64,000 nucleotides of DNA from Mycobacteriales bacterium (GTDB taxonomy: Bacteria; Actinomycetota; Actinomycetes; Mycobacteriales; SCTD01): NCBI GenBank assembly GCA_040902655.1, contig JBBDWV010000024.1:67709-131708 (forward strand). The letters run 5' to 3'. The stretch's first letter is position 1; each line of letters opens with the position of its first letter. The notes under the pieces are model-generated. The model saw only the letters and a list, made by a program, of their open reading frames with translations, did no database searches and was not told where the DNA came from. A program made the position numbers and the translations under genes. This document shows, piece by piece, positions 20,740-30,103 of this stretch.

Positions 20740-20844
20740 GGCTGCTGCGACGTCCGGACCGACGTGGGCGACGGTGCTGTGGACGGCGCTCGCGGTGTGG
20801 ACGACGCTGATGCGGCGCCGCCGGCGTGCCCTACCGTCGATTCC

Positions 20845-21387
20845 GTGGCAGGAGCAGCGATGACGACGATCATCCGCGGTCCCCGGCCGCCGGAGCTCGA
20901 GCAGTACCTCGAGCGCCGCCGCAGAGCCGGTGCGGACCGCTTCGACGAGGTGTGGGAGGGGCGGTACGTCGTGGCGCCCGACCCGCACTCCAACCACGGC
21001 GTGGTGCAGGGGGAGCTCTTCGCGCTCCTGAAGCCGGCAGCGCGGCGTCTCGGCGTACGGGCAGTCGTCACCTTCAACCTGGGCGCCCCGGACGACTTCC
21101 GCATCCCCGACGCCGGGCTGCTGCCCGGCCCCCCAGGGGTCTGGCACGACACGGCGCTGCTGGTCGTCGAGGTGCTCTCGCCCGACGACATGACCTTCGA
21201 CAAGCTCGGCTTCTACACCGCGCGCGGCGTGCGGGAGCTGCTGGTCGTCGACTGGCAGGACCGCTCGGTGCGCTGCTTCGCGCTGCAGGACGGGCAGGCC
21301 GAGCGGAACCGCTCGGACGTCCTCGGGATGACGACGGCGGAGGTGGCAGGCGCGATCGACTGGCCGCCCCGGGACTGCCCCGCCTGA
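20845..21387 (+). CDS. Uma2-family (DUF820) putative endonuclease, copy 1
   Basis: A 180-residue protein of the Uma2/DUF820 family, a PD-(D/E)XK nuclease-like fold that is heavily expanded in cyanobacteria and actinobacteria and has no firm function. Core motifs: 'RIPDAGLLPGPPGVWHDTALLVVEVLSPDD' supplies the PD and E-V residues, followed by 'DKLGFYTARGVRELLVVDW'. GTG at 20845 fits TACCGT-N7-GTG; an ATG five codons later (20860) has GGAG and is the alternative. It diverges in sequence from the two other Uma2 genes (30101 and 33159) and lacks their shared leader. Confidence 0.8.
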   Translation: MAGAAMTTIIRGPRPPELEQYLERRRRAGADRFDEVWEGRYVVAPDPHSNHGVVQGELFALLKPAARRLGVRAVVTFNLGAPDDFRIPDAGLLPGPPGVWHDTALLVVEVLSPDDMTFDKLGFYTARGVRELLVVDWQDRSVRCFALQDGQAERNRSDVLGMTTAEVAGAIDWPPRDCPA

Positions 21388-21741
21388 CGGGCCGACAGTC
21401 TGGGCGCACGTGTAAGGCCGCCCGGTGACGGTGACTGCTTGGTCATGGGGACAGCGCGCCGCTCCACAATGGGCTGTGTGCTGTCGGGCGGTGTACACCA
21501 CAGGTCAAGCATCAGGAAAAGTTGACCCCTGCTGTACAGCCGCTGCGCGGCACATGTCGATGCGCGAGTCGCTGACCCGACACTCCAGCGCAAGCATCCG
21601 GCTGATTCGCGCTGCTCCGGTCAGCCGCCCGTTCGATCTCGGCGCCAGCAGCGCCTGATCCATGAACAGGGCTGGCACCGAGAACGCCGGACAGCGCGTC
21701 CGGCGAGTGGTGGATCGCGCCTGCACGTTAGCGTCGATCTC
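21388..21741. other. intergenic region upstream of purD
   Basis: 354 nt with no gene I can support. It contains the purD -10 (TAGCGT at 21729-21734). On the minus strand a 52-codon frame (21663-21505) ends 'RIDMC...'; it has no ribosome binding site and no candidate partner gene downstream, so I do not call it. Confidence 0.4.
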
Positions 21742-23067
21742 GTGAAGATCCTCGTCCTCGGCTCCGGTGCCCGCGAGCACGCCCTGCTCCGTGCGCTCTC
21801 GCGTGACCCTGCCGTGACCGACCTCGTCTGTGCCCCCGGGAACGCCGGCACCGGTTCGCTGGCCGAGAACCGCCCGCTGACCGTGGACGACGGAGCGGCC
21901 GTCACCGCCCTCGCACAGGAGGTCGGTGCCGACCTCGTGGTCGTCGGCCCGGAGGTCCCGCTGGTCGCGGGGGTGGCCGATGCCCTGCGGGATGCCGGCA
22001 TCGCCTGCTTCGGCCCGTCGGCGCAGGCAGCCCGGATCGAGGGCAGCAAGAGCTTCGCCAAGCAGGTGATGCGCGCGGCCGGCGTCGCCACCGCCGCGGC
22101 CGAGCTGTTCACCGACGCGGGACAGTGCGCCGAGTACCTGGCCGCCGCACCGGCGCCGTACGTCGTCAAGGCCGACGGGCTGGCCGCCGGCAAGGGCGTG
22201 CACGTCGGCAGCGACCTCGCGGCGGCGCAGGCGTTCGCCCGTGACGTGCTCTCCTCGGTCGGCTCCGCCGTCGTCGTGGAGGCCTTCCTCGACGGGCCCG
22301 AGGTGTCGCTGTTCGCCCTCTGCGACGGGACGACCGTCGTGCCGTTGCTGCCGGCCCAGGACTTCAAGCGGGTCGGCGACGGCGACGAGGGTCCGAACAC
22401 CGGAGGGATGGGGGCGTACGCGCCGCTGCCCTGGCTCCCGGCCGGCACCGTCGAGCAGGTGCACCGCGAGGTGCTCCAGCCGGTCGTGGACGAGATGGCA
22501 CGCCGCGGCACCCCGTTCACCGGACTGCTCTACGCCGGGCTCGCGTTGACGTCGAGCGGACCGCAGGTGATCGAGTTCAACTGCCGCTTCGGCGATCCGG
22601 AGACGCAGGTGGTGCTCGCGTTGCTGGAGACGCCACTGGCGGGGGTGCTGCACGCCTGCGCGACCGGGCGGCTCTCCACGGTGGGGCCGCTGCAGTGGCG
22701 GGCCGGGGCCGCGGTGACGGTCGTGGTGGCCGCTGAGGGCTACCCGGCGTCACCGGTCAACGGTGACGAGGTCGCGGTGCGGGACGTGCCGCCGGAGGTC
22801 GACGTGCTGCACGCCGGGACCCGCCGCGAGGGCGACCGCGTCGTCTCCTCGGGAGGGCGGGTGCTGTCGGTGACGGCTGTCGGGCCGACGCTGGACGAGG
22901 CACGCCGCCGCGCCTACGGCGGGATCGCGGCGGTCGATCTGCGCGGTGCGCACTGGCGTACCGACATCGCTCTGCGGGCGACGGCGGGCCAGGTCCTCGT
23001 CCCCGGACCGGCCGGCGATGGGACAGTGGTGCCCCGCCGCCCGCCCCACCGAGGAGTCCCGCTGTGA
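21742..23067 (+). CDS. purD: phosphoribosylamine-glycine ligase
   Basis: ATP-grasp ligase joining glycine to 5-phosphoribosylamine (GAR synthesis). The 441-residue protein shows the N-terminal '[16 protein letters not shown]', '[20 protein letters not shown]', the ATP-grasp stretch '[16 protein letters not shown]' and '[43 protein letters not shown]', and the Mg-binding '[14 protein letters not shown]'. The tail after about residue 420 is Pro/Arg-rich and slightly longer than usual. GTG at 21742 has TAGCGT 7 nt upstream (leaderless). It overlaps purB by 4 nt (GTGA). Confidence 0.96.
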   Translation: MKILVLGSGAREHALLRALSRDPAVTDLVCAPGNAGTGSLAENRPLTVDDGAAVTALAQEVGADLVVVGPEVPLVAGVADALRDAGIACFGPSAQAARIEGSKSFAKQVMRAAGVATAAAELFTDAGQCAEYLAAAPAPYVVKADGLAAGKGVHVGSDLAAAQAFARDVLSSVGSAVVVEAFLDGPEVSLFALCDGTTVVPLLPAQDFKRVGDGDEGPNTGGMGAYAPLPWLPAGTVEQVHREVLQPVVDEMARRGTPFTGLLYAGLALTSSGPQVIEFNCRFGDPETQVVLALLETPLAGVLHACATGRLSTVGPLQWRAGAAVTVVVAAEGYPASPVNGDEVAVRDVPPEVDVLHAGTRREGDRVVSSGGRVLSVTAVGPTLDEARRRAYGGIAAVDLRGAHWRTDIALRATAGQVLVPGPAGDGTVVPRRPPHRGVPL

Positions 23068-24371
23068 TCGAGCGCTACACCTTGCCCGAGATGGGGCGGG
23101 TCTGGAGCGAGGCCCACAAGTACGAGCTGTGGTGCGCGGTCGAGGTGCTCGTCCTGGAGGCGCACGCCGCTGCGGGCGTGGTGCCGGCCGACAGTGTGGC
23201 GCCGGTCCGGGCCGCAGCCCCACCCACCCCCGAGGCGGTCGCGGAGATCGAGGCGGTGACCCAGCATGACGTCATCGCGTTCCTGTCGGCGTGGGCGGAC
23301 AACACCGAGCCGCGGGAGGCCGCGGCGTACGTCCACTTCGGGATGACGAGCAGCGACCTGCTGGACACGGCGCTCGCGCTGCAGCTGGTCGAGGCGAGCG
23401 ACATCCTGCTGGCCAAGTGCGACGCCTTGGTGGCGGCGCTGCGCGACCTCGGCCTCGAGCACCGGGACACCGTCAAGGTGGGTCGCACGCACGGCATCCA
23501 CGCGGAGCCCACGACCTGGGGCCACCGGGTCGCCGACCTGGCCTTTGCGATGGCCCGCAGTCGCGACCGGCTCCGGCGCGCCCGGGAGGCCGTCGCCGTC
23601 GCGAAGATCAGCGGTGCGGTCGGGACGTACTCCAACATCGACCCTTCCGTGGAACAGGCCGTCGCCGCAGAGCTGGGGCTGACGCCGGCGCCCGCCGCCA
23701 CCCAGGTCGTGATCCGCGACGGCGTCAGCGAGTGGGTCGGCGCGCTCGCGGTGATCGCCACCGTCTGCGAGGCCTTCGCGCTCGAGGTGCGGCACGGGCA
23801 GCGGACGGAGGTGCGCGAGTTGTGGGAGCCGTTCGGCAAGGGGCAGAAGGGTTCCAGCGCGATGCCGCACAAGAAGAACCCGATCGCCAGCGAGCGCATC
23901 GCCGGCATGGCCCGCATCGTGCGCGCGCAGGTCGTCCCGGTGATGGAGGGCATCCCGCTCTGGCACGAGCGCGACATCAGCCACAGCTCCACCGAGCGCG
24001 TCGCCCTGCCCGACGCGAGCATCGCCACCGACTACCTGCTCCACCTGACCACCCGTCTGGTGACCGGGCTGGTCGTCGACGCCGACCGGATGCGGGCCAA
24101 CCTGGAGAGCAGCGGCGGGCTCATCTACACCAGCACGGTGCTGCTCGAGTTGGTGGAGGGCGGCCTCAGCAGGGAAGACGCCTACGCCTTCGTACAGCGC
24201 GCGGCGATGCGCACCTGGGAGACCGGAACCCCGTTCCGGGAGACGCTGAGTGCCGAGGCGCAGGCCGCCGGACAGCAGCTCGACGAGGCGCGCCTGGACG
24301 AGGTCTGCCGTCCGGAGCGCTACCTCGAGCACCTCGCCCCGGTCTTCGCGCGGTTGACGGCGCTGAGCTAG
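23064..24371 (+). CDS. purB: adenylosuccinate lyase
   Basis: Fumarate-releasing lyase that acts twice in purine synthesis (SAICAR to AICAR, and adenylosuccinate to AMP). The 435-residue protein has the fumarase/aspartase superfamily signature '[17 protein letters not shown]', the '[14 protein letters not shown]' segment and '[21 protein letters not shown]' with the catalytic His. The GTG start overlaps the purD stop by 4 nt, so the two genes are translationally coupled. Confidence 0.96.
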   Translation: MIERYTLPEMGRVWSEAHKYELWCAVEVLVLEAHAAAGVVPADSVAPVRAAAPPTPEAVAEIEAVTQHDVIAFLSAWADNTEPREAAAYVHFGMTSSDLLDTALALQLVEASDILLAKCDALVAALRDLGLEHRDTVKVGRTHGIHAEPTTWGHRVADLAFAMARSRDRLRRAREAVAVAKISGAVGTYSNIDPSVEQAVAAELGLTPAPAATQVVIRDGVSEWVGALAVIATVCEAFALEVRHGQRTEVRELWEPFGKGQKGSSAMPHKKNPIASERIAGMARIVRAQVVPVMEGIPLWHERDISHSSTERVALPDASIATDYLLHLTTRLVTGLVVDADRMRANLESSGGLIYTSTVLLELVEGGLSREDAYAFVQRAAMRTWETGTPFRETLSAEAQAAGQQLDEARLDEVCRPERYLEHLAPVFARLTALS

Positions 24372-24385
24372 CGCGCACCGGTCCG

Positions 24386-25243
24386 CTACGGCTCAGGATT
24401 TCTCGGCGCCGGGTCGACCACCATCTCGCCCGACGGGATGCGTTCGGTGCTCGCGGTGTCGCCCGTGCCCGCGCTGCCGTCGCTGCTCGCGGTGTCGCCC
24501 GTGCCGTCAGAGGTGCGGCCGCCACGCGGGGCCGGTTCGCTCCCCGGCTGGCCGGGCGCGGCCGTCGGACGTCCGGGGGGCTGAACCGGCGTGGAGCCCG
24601 GCTGGCCGGTTCGCCCGGGTGTGGGCTGCTCGGGCGGAGACTGACCCGGCGCGGGCTGCCCGGGGCGCTCCTCGTGCGGGGAGGGCACCTCCTGCGGGGC
24701 CGGCGGCGGCGTGGCGGCGCGCACCGGCGCGTCGAGCGGGGCAGGTGCGGGATCGGGCGTGTCCCCGGGGACGGGCCGGCCGGGCGTGGGGAGCTCGCTC
24801 GGGGGAGCGGGCTCCGGAGCCGCGGGTGGTGCCGTGCGCGGGGCCACGTCGAACGGCGTCAGCGTGCGAATCACGCTCGTGACGCCGTCCTGCAGGGGGC
24901 CTGGCAGGACACCGGCGGCGGCCGCGCTGGTCACCCCGGCGAGTGCGACGCCCGAGCCGGTGAGGACCTTGAGGGCCAGCGAGAAGCCGGCCACCGCCGT
25001 GAGGCGTCGTCGCACCCGTGGTGGTCCGGGAACGACCGCCGGTCCGGCCGGCGGGGCGGAGGCCGGGTCGAAGCCGTCGCGCAGCAGGGCGGCCAGCGCC
25101 GTCGTCGGCGTGGGTGATTCGTCACCGAGCGCGCGCACCTCGGACAGCAGGGCGGCGAGTGGCCCGAGATCCGGCTGCTGTTCGACCGGGCGGCCGCGCA
25201 GCAGCCGCTCGGCGGTGGCGTCGTCCATGTGGTGTCGTCTCAT
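24386..25243 (-). CDS. proline-rich single-pass membrane protein paired with ECF sigma factor
   Basis: A protein of about 285 residues with three parts: a short cytoplasmic domain (about 1-75, 'DDATAERLLRG', 'LAALLSEVRALGDESPTP'), one hydrophobic segment (about 80-115, 'LTAVAGFSLALKVLTGSGVALAG') and a long Pro/Gly/Thr-rich external tail. It begins 25 nt after the sigma factor stop. The position and the layout (cytosolic part, one helix, wall-spanning tail) suggest a partner of the sigma factor, perhaps an anti-sigma-like or signal-sensing protein. No zinc HXXXCXXC motif is visible, so a classical ZAS anti-sigma factor is not supported. The start is uncertain (25243 or 25228). Confidence 0.6.
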   Translation of the reverse strand: MRRHHMDDATAERLLRGRPVEQQPDLGPLAALLSEVRALGDESPTPTTALAALLRDGFDPASAPPAGPAVVPGPPRVRRRLTAVAGFSLALKVLTGSGVALAGVTSAAAAGVLPGPLQDGVTSVIRTLTPFDVAPRTAPPAAPEPAPPSELPTPGRPVPGDTPDPAPAPLDAPVRAATPPPAPQEVPSPHEERPGQPAPGQSPPEQPTPGRTGQPGSTPVQPPGRPTAAPGQPGSEPAPRGGRTSDGTGDTASSDGSAGTGDTASTERIPSGEMVVDPAPRNPEP

Positions 25244-25268
25244 CTCGTAGGGGCATCGTCGACGGCGT

Positions 25269-25841
25269 TCACAGGGGTACGCCCTGCGCCTGCACGATTT
25301 TCGCGGCGGCAGCGAGGCCCCGTCGCTGCAGCTGCTTGACGGCGCCCGGGGTCTTGCCCAGCTGCGCCGCGACCTGTTCGACGGTGAGGTCGCCGAGCAC
25401 GCGTAGCAGGAGGACCTCGCGCTGGTCGGGAACGAGCTGGTCGAGGACGCCGCGGGCCCACTGCTCACCCATCCGGTCCAGGGAGCGGTCCTCGGCGCTG
25501 GCCTCTGTACGGGGATCGTCCGCCGGGTCGTAGAACGATGTCTGCACGCGGCGCCCCCGCCGGCGCAGGTCGTCCACGACGCGCCGGGCGGCGATGGTGA
25601 ACAGCCAGCCGCGGAAGTCGGCCTCCCCACCGGTGAACCGGTCCAGCGACGTGAAGGCGGAGGTGAAGATCTCACTGACGAGGTCGTCGACCTCGGCGGA
25701 GGTGCGGGCCCGGACGTAACCGCCGACCGGGCCGGCGTAGCCGTGAAACAGCGCGGTCAGCGCCCACCCCTCGCCGAGGCGGGCGGCAAGGAGCACCTCG
25801 TCGAACTGGGAGATCCCGCTCCCGGACCGCGCTGCGCTCAT
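25269..25841 (-). CDS. ECF-family RNA polymerase sigma factor
   Basis: A 190-residue sigma-70 family, ECF-type regulator. Region 2 shows 'LFHGYAGPVGGYVRARTSAEVDDLVSEIFTSAFTSLDRF' and 'FRGWLFTIAARRVVDDLRRRGRR'; region 4 shows 'LVPDQREVLLLRVLGDLTVEQVAAQLGKTPGAVKQLQRRGL' as a helix-turn-helix. Both regions are intact. Co-oriented and 25 nt upstream of the membrane protein gene, it forms a likely two-gene signalling unit. ATG at 25841 was chosen because upstream residues do not belong to region 2. Target promoters are unknown. Confidence 0.9.
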   Translation of the reverse strand: MSAARSGSGISQFDEVLLAARLGEGWALTALFHGYAGPVGGYVRARTSAEVDDLVSEIFTSAFTSLDRFTGGEADFRGWLFTIAARRVVDDLRRRGRRVQTSFYDPADDPRTEASAEDRSLDRMGEQWARGVLDQLVPDQREVLLLRVLGDLTVEQVAAQLGKTPGAVKQLQRRGLAAAAKIVQAQGVPL

Positions 25842-25923
25842 CGTCTGCCGGCCTGCCCGGCGCGCAGGCGACCGCACCCCGGGCCAGGAGAGCCCAGGGT
25901 GCGGTCAGGTGGTGCCGGAGGAA

Positions 25924-26550
25924 TCAGCGGCGGGAAGTGGCGCGCTCCTCCGCCGGGGTGCCGGCGGGGGCGGACCCGCCGGCGGGAGCGTCGTCGGCCG
26001 TGCCGCGTCCGGCGTCGCCGTTGCCGGCGCCGCCCTCGGCGCGCTCCTCACCGCTGGTCTGGCTGCCGGACTCCACGGTGGACGCCTGCTCCCGCTCGGC
26101 CTGGCCCTCGGCCGCCTTCTGCTCGCCCGTGGCGGCGTTCGCCTGACCCTCGGTAGCCCTGTCCTGCCCGGCCTTCGCCTGCTCTGGAAGCTCGCGGTCC
26201 CGGGCCTCGGCCGAGATCTCGCTGCCGGTGACGCCACCCTGCTTCGCGCGCTCCGCGACCGACTGGCCGAAGGCGGCCTGCGGGGCGGGACTGCCCTCGG
26301 ACTCCACCTCGGTGGGGTCCTGCTCGGTCTCGACTGCCTTGGCCTCGACAGCCTCGGTCTCGACCTGTCCGCCGGGAACCTGCTCCTCCGAGACCTGCTC
26401 GACGGCCGGCTTCTCGGCCTTCTCGGGCAGCACCGGCACCACGCCGGCGGCGCCGCCGACGGCGACGACGGAGGCGGCCGTGGCAGCACCCACGCCGATC
26501 TTCGCCGCGGTGGTGAGGGCGGCGACCTTCGCCAGAATCAGCTCGAACAT
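25924..26550 (-). CDS. Ala/Glu/Gln-rich protein with N-terminal membrane segment
   Basis: A 208-residue protein of unknown function. The N-terminus 'FELILAKVAALTTAAKIGVGAATAASVVAVGGAAGVV' could be a membrane anchor. The remaining 160 residues are low-complexity: acidic and Ala/Gln/Glu-rich, with repeated 'EGQA/AEGQAE' and many Gly. It lies just upstream of the sigma factor gene, on the same strand but 82 nt away. ATG at 26550 has GGAGAGG about 10 nt upstream. The composition suggests a disordered, perhaps wall-spanning, protein. Codon bias and the clear ribosome binding site support a real gene; no family is recognised. Confidence 0.6.
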   Translation of the reverse strand: MFELILAKVAALTTAAKIGVGAATAASVVAVGGAAGVVPVLPEKAEKPAVEQVSEEQVPGGQVETEAVEAKAVETEQDPTEVESEGSPAPQAAFGQSVAERAKQGGVTGSEISAEARDRELPEQAKAGQDRATEGQANAATGEQKAAEGQAEREQASTVESGSQTSGEERAEGGAGNGDAGRGTADDAPAGGSAPAGTPAEERATSRR

Positions 26551-26726
26551 CAGGCTCTCCTCTCCCGGACTGGGCCGGGACGTGTGTCGTGGGGGGCGCG
26601 GACGGCGCCTTCGTACCGGACATCGCCGGGGACGGCACGAGGGGTACGGGGTGGCGGCGACATCTTCCAGCGGCAAGCCGGTCGGCCGGGTCGCGACCCG
26701 CCCCGGCTCGCTGTCAGACTCTCACC

Positions 26727-27623
26727 GTGACCGACCTGCCCCTGCCCCTGCTCGCCCGCGGCAAGGTCCGGGAGCTGTACGAGGTCGATGCCGAGCACCT
26801 GCTGCTCGTTGCCAGTGACCGGCTGTCGGCGTACGACGTCGTGCTGCCGACCGGTGTGCCGGACAAGGGGGCGGTGCTCACCGGGCTGTCCGTGTGGTGG
26901 TTCGGGCAGCTCGCCGACCTGGTGCCGAACCACCTGGTCACGGCGCGTACGAGCGAGTTCCCCGCCGTGCTGCAGCCGTACGCCGAGGCGCTGCGCGGCC
27001 GGTCGATGCTCTGCCGGCGCCTCGACATGGTCCCGGTCGAGTGCGTCGCCCGCGGCTACCTCACCGGGTCCGGCCTGAAGGACTACCGGACGACCGGCGG
27101 GATCTGCGGTGAACCACTGCCGGCCGGGCTCGACGACGGCTCGAAACTGCCGGAGCCGGTGTTCACGCCGGCCACCAAGGCCGCGGCCGGCGACCACGAC
27201 GAGAACGTCTCCTACGCCGCGGTGGAGGCGGCCGTCGGCGCCGACCTGGCCGCGGAACTGCGCCGGGTGACGCTGGCCGTCTACACCCGCGGTGCGGAGC
27301 TGGCCGGCACCCGCGGCATCCTGCTCGCCGACACCAAGCTCGAGCTGGGACACGACCCCGCCGGCGGGCTGACGCTCGGCGACGAGGTGCTGACCCCCGA
27401 CTCCTCGCGCTTCTGGCCGGCCGACGGCTGGGCTCCCGGTCGACCTCAGCCGTCCTACGACAAGCAGTACGTCCGCGACTGGCTCGACAGCAGCGGCTGG
27501 GACCGCAGCGCGCCCGGCCCCGAGCTGCCGGACGAGGTGGTGGACCGGACCCGGACCAAGTACGTCGAGGCGTACGAGCGGCTGACCGGCAGCTCCTTCG
27601 ACGGCTGGCTGCGCGACGCCTGA
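26727..27623 (+). CDS. purC: phosphoribosylaminoimidazole-succinocarboxamide synthase
   Basis: SAICAR synthetase, ligating aspartate to CAIR. The 298-residue protein carries 'LLARGKVRELYEVD', 'LLLVASDRLSAYDVVLPTGVPDKGAVLTGLSVWWFGQL', 'VPVECVARGYLTGSGLKDYRTTGGICG' and 'DTKLELGHDP', with 'DSSRFWPADGW'-like residues before the C-terminal helix. The long form without PurE fusion is normal for actinobacteria. The GTG at 26727 starts exactly where the homologous N-terminus begins; CAGACT is 6 nt upstream and there is no Shine-Dalgarno. Confidence 0.96.
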   Translation: MTDLPLPLLARGKVRELYEVDAEHLLLVASDRLSAYDVVLPTGVPDKGAVLTGLSVWWFGQLADLVPNHLVTARTSEFPAVLQPYAEALRGRSMLCRRLDMVPVECVARGYLTGSGLKDYRTTGGICGEPLPAGLDDGSKLPEPVFTPATKAAAGDHDENVSYAAVEAAVGADLAAELRRVTLAVYTRGAELAGTRGILLADTKLELGHDPAGGLTLGDEVLTPDSSRFWPADGWAPGRPQPSYDKQYVRDWLDSSGWDRSAPGPELPDEVVDRTRTKYVEAYERLTGSSFDGWLRDA

Positions 27624-27648
27624 CCGGCGGGCTGTCACAGTGGTGCGC

Positions 27649-29025
27649 ATGCGCCGCCTGCTGCCTCTCCTCGCCCTGCTGGTCCCGCTGCTCGCCGCGC
27701 CGCCCGCGCAGGCCGCCGGTCCCACCGGTGACCCGTCGACGTGGACCGACCGGCAGCTGGCCGCCCAGCTGGTGCTGGCCGGCTACGACATGAGCCGAAC
27801 CGACGACGCGCTGCCCTGGGTGCGCAACGGCGTCGGCGGAGTGGTGCTGTTCGGTCGGCCGCCGGCCGATCTCGGTGTCCGGCTGAAGCGGCTGCGCGCT
27901 GCGGGCAACGTCGTGCCGCTGGTCGCCTCGGACGAGGAGGGCGGCCGGGTGCAGCGGCTGCGCGCCCTGCTCGGCCCGCTGCCCTCGGCGGAGGAGCTCG
28001 GCCGCACCCGCAGCCCGGCGCAGGTCCGCAGCCTGGCCGCGTCGTACGGCACGAAGATGGCTCGGCTCGGGGTCGACATGGACCTCGCGCCGGTGACCGA
28101 CCTCGGCATCCGCGGTTGGTACATCGAGCAGACCGACCGCGCCTTCTCGGCCGACCCCGCGGCGGTCGGCGCGTACGCGGGGGCGTGGCAGGCCGGGATG
28201 CGCGCCGCACGGGTCGCGCCGGTGGCCAAGCACTGGCCCGGGCACGGCCAGGCGGCCAACACCCACGACCGGGCCGCGACGACCCCGCACCTGTCCACGC
28301 TGGAGAAGCGGGACCTGCTGCCCTTCGCCGACCTGCTCCGGGCGGGGGTGCCGGCGGTCATGGTCGGCCACCTCAACGTGCCGGGCCTGACCGAGCAGGG
28401 GCTGCCGGCGACGCTGTCGCCCAACGCCTACCGCTACCTGCGCGAACGGGCCGGCTCCCAGCGGCTGCTCATGACCGACTCGCTGTCGATGGGGGCGATC
28501 TCGGTCGGGATGCGGCTGACCCCGGCGCAGGCGGCCGTGCGTGCGCTGTCCGCCGGCGCCGACATGGTGCTGGTCGACCCGGGACCGGGCCCCGGGCCGA
28601 TCGTGGACGCGGTCGGGACCGCCATCACCCGCGGCAGCTACCCACGGGCCGCCGCGCTGGCGTCGGTGCGGCGCGTGCTGGCGGTCAAGCGGACGACCGA
28701 CGTGCCGCTGCCGATGATCTCGCTCGCTCCCGCTCAGGGCACCACGGGCGCCTCGCTCACCCCGACGCTGTCCGGCATCGCCCGCGACCGGGTCGGCGGG
28801 ACGCTCACTGCCCGCTTCCACGTACGCACCGCGGGCTTGGCCGGCTGGAACGTCGCCAACGCGGCTGCCGTCGCGGTGCCGGCGGGCTCCCGGGCGAGCT
28901 ACCGGCTCGGGGAGGGACGGCTGCGGCCGGCCACGACGTACGAGTGGAGCGTGCGGGCCTGCAACGCGGCGGGCGTCTGCGCGCCGCCCGGGCCGGTGCT
29001 CCGCTTCACCACCCGCGCGTCGTGA
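27649..29025 (+). CDS. secreted glycoside hydrolase family 3 (NagZ-like) with C-terminal Fn3-like domain
   Basis: An exported protein of about 458 residues. A signal peptide (about 1-23, 'LLPLLALLVPLLAAPPAQA') is followed by a single GH3 N-terminal barrel (about 30-340): 'VASDEEGGRVQRL', 'KHWPGHGQAANTHDRAATTPHL' (the NagZ-type His/Asp general acid loop) and the nucleophile Asp in 'LMTDSLSMGAI'. The GH3 C-terminal sandwich is missing, as in beta-N-acetylhexosaminidases. The last 100 or so residues ('YRLGEGRLRPATTYEWSVRACNAAGVC') look like a fibronectin type III domain. It probably acts on wall muropeptides or glycans. I took ATG 27649; GTG codons at 27640 and 27643 are alternatives. Confidence 0.85.
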   Translation: MRRLLPLLALLVPLLAAPPAQAAGPTGDPSTWTDRQLAAQLVLAGYDMSRTDDALPWVRNGVGGVVLFGRPPADLGVRLKRLRAAGNVVPLVASDEEGGRVQRLRALLGPLPSAEELGRTRSPAQVRSLAASYGTKMARLGVDMDLAPVTDLGIRGWYIEQTDRAFSADPAAVGAYAGAWQAGMRAARVAPVAKHWPGHGQAANTHDRAATTPHLSTLEKRDLLPFADLLRAGVPAVMVGHLNVPGLTEQGLPATLSPNAYRYLRERAGSQRLLMTDSLSMGAISVGMRLTPAQAAVRALSAGADMVLVDPGPGPGPIVDAVGTAITRGSYPRAAALASVRRVLAVKRTTDVPLPMISLAPAQGTTGASLTPTLSGIARDRVGGTLTARFHVRTAGLAGWNVANAAAVAVPAGSRASYRLGEGRLRPATTYEWSVRACNAAGVCAPPGPVLRFTTRAS

Positions 29026-29034
29026 GCGGACCGC

Positions 29035-29040
29035 TAACCT
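29035..29040 (+). promoter_or_regulatory. -10 element TAACCT, leaderless purS
   Basis: TAACCT ends 7 nt before the purS ATG; no Shine-Dalgarno is visible. Confidence 0.55.
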
Positions 29041-29047
29041 GACGCCC

Positions 29048-29305
29048 ATGGCTGTCCACCGGGTCGTCGTCGACGTGATGCTCAAGCCCGAGATCCTCGA
29101 CCCGGCCGGGCAGGCGGTGCTCAACGCACTGCCGGCGCTGGGCCTGCCGCCGGCCGCCGGGCTCCGGATCGGCAAGCACGTCGAGCTCGATCTCGAGGCT
29201 GACGACGCGCAGGCCGCGCGGGAGCTGGCCACCACGATGGCCGAGGTGCTGCTCGCCAACCCGGTGATCGAGGACTTCCGGGTCCGTCCCGCCCACGAGA
29301 ACTGA
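29048..29305 (+). CDS. purS: phosphoribosylformylglycinamidine synthase subunit PurS
   Basis: The small subunit that bridges PurL and PurQ in the three-part FGAM synthase of Gram-positive-type organisms. The 85-residue length and the pattern '[28 protein letters not shown]', '[15 protein letters not shown]', '[10 protein letters not shown]' are typical. It lies directly upstream of purQ; purL follows after the Uma2 gene. Confidence 0.95.
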   Translation: MAVHRVVVDVMLKPEILDPAGQAVLNALPALGLPPAAGLRIGKHVELDLEADDAQAARELATTMAEVLLANPVIEDFRVRPAHEN

Positions 29306-29327
29306 CCTGCCGGTCAGCCTCCCCCGG

Positions 29328-29333
29328 TAGCCT
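29328..29333 (+). promoter_or_regulatory. -10 element TAGCCT, leaderless purQ
   Basis: TAGCCT with a 7-nt gap to the purQ GTG at 29341. Confidence 0.55.
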
Positions 29334-29340
29334 CGGCGGT

Positions 29341-30021
29341 GTGACGGCTCGCATCGGCGTGGTGACCTTTCCCGGCAGCCTGGACGATCGCGACGCCCAG
29401 CGTGCGGTGCGGCTGGCCGGCGCCGAGCCGGTCGCCCTCTGGCACGCCGAGGCCGACCTGCAGGGCGTCGACGCGGTGATCCTGCCGGGCGGCTTCTCCT
29501 ACGGCGACTACCTGCGGGCGGGCGCGATCGCCCGCTTCGCCCCGGCGATGACCAGCGTCGTCGAGTCGGCCGGTCGCGGCCTGCCGGTGCTCGGCATCTG
29601 CAACGGCTTCCAGGTGCTGTGCGAGAGCGGGCTGCTGCCCGGCGCGCTGACCCGCAACGCGCACCTGCACTTCGTGAACCGCGACCAGCGGCTGCGGATC
29701 GAGAACGCCGACTCGGCCTGGACCAGCGGCTTCGAGTCGGGCCAGGAGATCGTGGTCCCGGTCAAGAACGGCGAGGGCAACTACGTCGCCGCGACGGAGG
29801 TGCTCGAGGAGCTGGAGGCCGCCGGCCGCGTCGTCGCGCGCTACCTCGGCAGCAACCCCAACGGCAGCGCCCGCGACATCGCCGGCATCCGTAACGAGCG
29901 GGGCAACGTCGTCGGGATCATGCCGCACCCCGAGCACGCCGTGGAGGAGCTCATCGGCACCGCCGGCACCGACGGGCTCGGCTTCTTCACCTCGGTGCTG
30001 ACGGCGCTCGTCGAGGTGTAG
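29341..30021 (+). CDS. purQ: phosphoribosylformylglycinamidine synthase, glutaminase subunit PurQ
   Basis: Class I glutamine amidotransferase that supplies ammonia to PurL. The 226-residue protein has the nucleophile Cys in '[27 protein letters not shown]' and the His/Glu pair in '[15 protein letters not shown]'. '[20 protein letters not shown]' is the usual oxyanion region. The GTG start lies 35 nt after the purS stop with its own TAGCCT. Confidence 0.96.
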   Translation: MTARIGVVTFPGSLDDRDAQRAVRLAGAEPVALWHAEADLQGVDAVILPGGFSYGDYLRAGAIARFAPAMTSVVESAGRGLPVLGICNGFQVLCESGLLPGALTRNAHLHFVNRDQRLRIENADSAWTSGFESGQEIVVPVKNGEGNYVAATEVLEELEAAGRVVARYLGSNPNGSARDIAGIRNERGNVVGIMPHPEHAVEELIGTAGTDGLGFFTSVLTALVEV

Positions 30022-30064
30022 TCCACAGGTCTCGCACGCGGTGCTGACGTCGGGCGGCCGCGGC

Positions 30065-30103
30065 GGCACGGTCGTGACATGCCGACGCGCGAGGAGCACC
30101 ATG
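30065..30103 (+). repeat. leader sequence shared by two Uma2 genes, copy 1
   Basis: 39 nt ending in the start codon, nearly identical to 33123-33161: both contain GGCACGGT, GTGACATGCCGAC and GAGGAGCACCATGA. The similarity reaches further upstream in degraded form. Confidence 0.75.

Noticed and set aside
21505..21663. 52-codon minus-strand frame upstream of purD containing RIDMC, reminiscent of short leader peptides
   Set aside because: No ribosome binding site, no downstream co-oriented sulfur or other gene, weak similarity.
27163..29259. 698-codon antisense frame over purC, GH3 and purS
   Set aside because: Arg/Ala-rich translation without domains; shadow of high third-position GC.
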